Shown here: positions 11,926-13,628 of the stretch, one piece after another
Layout: the number at the start of each line of letters is the position of its first letter
Numbering within the stretch: the first letter of the stretch is position 1
Assembly: GCA_024278035.1 (NCBI GenBank)
Contig: JAJRUA010000342.1
Location: 1 to 13,628 of the forward strand
Length of the DNA: 13,628 bases
Source: Planctomycetota bacterium
GTDB taxonomy: Bacteria > Planctomycetota > Planctomycetia > Pirellulales > Lacipirellulaceae
Direction: 5' to 3'
Notes under the pieces: generated by a model
What the model was told of the DNA's origin: nothing
The model's input: the letters and a program-made list of their open reading frames with translations, nothing else
Databases searched by the model: none
Made by a program: the position numbers and the translations under genes

Positions 11926-13628
11926 TTATTTCCTCCTTGATTCAATCGCATTGAGCACTTCCCCGAGCAATTGCTGTGTTTCTGCGTCGGCGGTTTCGCT
12001 GGCGTTGTATCGGTCGTACTGGCGTTGGATTTGGCCACTGGTGAGAAGCAAGCCATGCTGCCGGACACTTGCGACGAACGCCTCGGCGGCTCTACGGCAA
12101 CTCTCGATCGGAGCCCCGTTGAAGCTCGCTTGGTCCAATAGCAGTAGCTGGCTGTCGGGCGTTCCCAACTGAACGAGCCCCCCAAGATCGCCACTAGAGG
12201 AGAGAATCGCCAGCAACGCCCGAGGGTTGTCTCGCAATCGATAGCGGCGATGGCCTTCCTTTAATAGCTGCTTGATCCAGTCTCGCGCTTCGGCGGCCTG
12301 TTGACGGCGCACCTCGGGCGACGGGTTCGTACGAGGGGCCAACCGAGCCAATTGCTGAGCGAACGCCCCTGCTGCCTCGGCAGAATGCAATCGTGCCGAA
12401 ACGAGCACCCGACCACTCTGGTCATCGTAGTTGTGGTCGTCCGCTATCATTTGGGCCTCGGCATACCGGCCATCGGCCGCGAGCAGGCCAACAGGCAAAT
12501 TGACCGTGGCGGGGGTCCGACGAAGTTGGAACAGAGTTTCACGGACCGAAGGCCTGATCGTGGCTAAATCCAGGAGCACCAGTTCGACATCGGGCGTTGC
12601 TTTCGCAGCCGTCACGGTTTCGATGCCCCGATTTACGGGCATTGCCGCGTAGCCACTCGCCGCCAAGTAACCGGCAAGATTAGCGGATCGGCTGATCTGT
12701 GGTGAGGCGACAAGAACACGCCGTTCGCCCGTGGCACTGGCAAAGTAAGTCAGCGCATCAGCCACACGGCTCGAACCGGCGAACGACGTTTGCGGGTTGA
12801 TCGCCATCACCGCTTCGAGAGCCACAAAACGGACCGCCGGGTGAGGCGATTCGAGTGCTTGAGCTAGGGGCGAGATTTTCCCGCCGCCCGAAGCAAGGGC
12901 CGCCGGGTCGCGCCGCTCGCCCAGAGTTTGGCAACAAGCCATCGCTGCGGCGGGAAAAGACGCCGTCTGAGCCTCGGCTAAGGCCTCGCTGATAGCGTGC
13001 GTAGGTAAGTCGGCAAGCTGAGGGCCGGATAGCTCAAGGCCCGATTCAAGTCCTAACAACAAGGCGAGCCGCTCGTCGCTTGCACTGTTGCTAAGCCGTG
13101 TAAGGTCGGCTGCCAGCGGTGCGGCAATCGCGATGCCCACTTCTCGGACCGTGCGTCGTACAAGCGGGGCCCCTCGCTTCGCTCGCCAGGAGATGAGCCC
13201 CTCGCCATCCGTAGGAAACTGAACCGCTCCGGCCAAGAGTTCATCGATCGACTGTCGTAGCCGATGGGTGGCTACCGCTGGATTCGCCGGTTGGCCTGTT
13301 AATCGTGAGTAGGCCCATCGGGCCGCTTCGCCAAACGAATCGCCCGACGGTCCTAATAAGGCTGGCCCCGTGAGCACGGCTGCGGGAAGTGGCAAGGCAC
13401 TTCCGATGCCCGCTCCCAGTCGATCCAGGCTTGCCAATCGTCCCCAGGCATAGGCGACCTGGGTTCGGACCGCCCCGTTTTCGTCCCGAAGCCCAACAAT
13501 CAGTGCCGGGCCCGACTCCGGATAGAGCGCCACGAGCGCTTCGCGAAGCCGCGCTTCGTGCTTTCGGTTCTCCGCCCCGGCAAGGGCCTCTAAGCAAAAG
13601 GCGACTCCTGCCAGGCCGGTTCGTTCGA
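11926..13628 (-). CDS. HEAT-repeat protein fused to a degenerate receiver-like domain (5' end beyond the window)
   Basis: The reading frame stays open to the right edge, so the GTG at 13533 is probably internal and the N-terminus lies outside. The visible 566 residues begin with alpha-helical pairs rich in Ala, Leu and Arg (for example PALIVGLRDENGAVRTQVAYAWGRL) typical of HEAT repeats, which continue to about 280. A last repeat reads LAQALESPHPAVRFVALEAVMAI. From about 302 (RRVLVASPQ) to 425 there is an alternating beta/alpha region like a response-regulator receiver: a D-V-E-L-V-L-L-D-L strand near 346-354 keeps the central Asp, but the acidic pair after strand 1 and the strand-5 Lys are missing. 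A helical tail follows. It is probably a scaffold or signalling adaptor in the cytoplasm; no enzyme motif is seen. It precedes the sigma-54 activator gene. Confidence 0.85.
   Translation of the reverse strand, partial: ERTGLAGVAFCLEALAGAENRKHEARLREALVALYPESGPALIVGLRDENGAVRTQVAYAWGRLASLDRLGAGIGSALPLPAAVLTGPALLGPSGDSFGEAARWAYSRLTGQPANPAVATHRLRQSIDELLAGAVQFPTDGEGLISWRAKRGAPLVRRTVREVGIAIAAPLAADLTRLSNSASDERLALLLGLESGLELSGPQLADLPTHAISEALAEAQTASFPAAAMACCQTLGERRDPAALASGGGKISPLAQALESPHPAVRFVALEAVMAINPQTSFAGSSRVADALTYFASATGERRVLVASPQISRSANLAGYLAASGYAAMPVNRGIETVTAAKATPDVELVLLDLATIRPSVRETLFQLRRTPATVNLPVGLLAADGRYAEAQMIADDHNYDDQSGRVLVSARLHSAEAAGAFAQQLARLAPRTNPSPEVRRQQAAEARDWIKQLLKEGHRRYRLRDNPRALLAILSSSGDLGGLVQLGTPDSQLLLLDQASFNGAPIESCRRAAEAFVASVRQHGLLLTSGQIQRQYDRYNASETADAETQQLLGEVLNAIESRRK

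Overview
The window looks like a chromosomal stretch from a planctomycete, probably of the Pirellulales type. The pointers are a secreted nickel superoxide dismutase, HEAT-repeat and sigma-54 activator genes, loosely packed genes on both strands, TTG/GTG starts, few Shine-Dalgarno motifs, and short GC-rich dispersed repeats between genes. This placement is inferred from gene content. No rRNA, tRNA, CRISPR array or complete insertion sequence was seen.

Layout, left to right. (1) The 3' end of an unidentified gene (2-340, +) converges with a membrane fatty acid desaturase (349-1473, -). (2) The desaturase is divergent from a beta-ketoacyl-synthase-like protein (1706-2992, +) that has lost most catalytic residues. 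(3) A sulfur block on the minus strand holds an assimilatory APS reductase (cysH, 3555-4328) followed by an Rrf2-family regulator (3031-3453); an ATAC/GTAT inverted-repeat cluster overlaps the likely cysH promoter. (4) A DUF454/YbaN-type membrane protein (4601-5329, +) abuts, stop to stop, a two-domain GNAT acyltransferase (5330-6466, -). Across a repeat-filled 106-bp gap lies a divergent NAD(P)-dependent epimerase/reductase (6573-7610, +). (5) sodN (7754-8239, +) encodes a Ni-SOD whose predicted signal-peptidase cut exposes the Ni-hook histidine. (6) A minus-strand run reads HEAT/pseudo-receiver protein (from beyond 13628 down to 11926), receiver-less sigma-54 activator (10687-11760), hemX-like assembly protein (9535-10584) and hemA (8261-9538). 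The last two overlap by ATGA.

How the genes work together. hemX and hemA start tetrapyrrole synthesis and are translationally coupled. cysH and rrf2 look like a self-contained sulfate-assimilation unit with its regulator. The desaturase, KS-like protein, GNAT protein and epimerase suggest a lipid theme; the GNAT/epimerase pair recalls the bacterial ceramide enzymes bCerS and CerR, but that is a hypothesis.

The most unusual observations are the active-site-degenerate ketosynthase, an 89-bp inverted-repeat element read in frame as the C-terminal tail of HemX, a three-copy dispersed repeat built on CTAGGCGCTAGT that also supplies the stop codon of the ketosynthase-like gene, and a HEAT array fused to a degenerate receiver domain. 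I see no clearly new multi-gene defence or mobile system.
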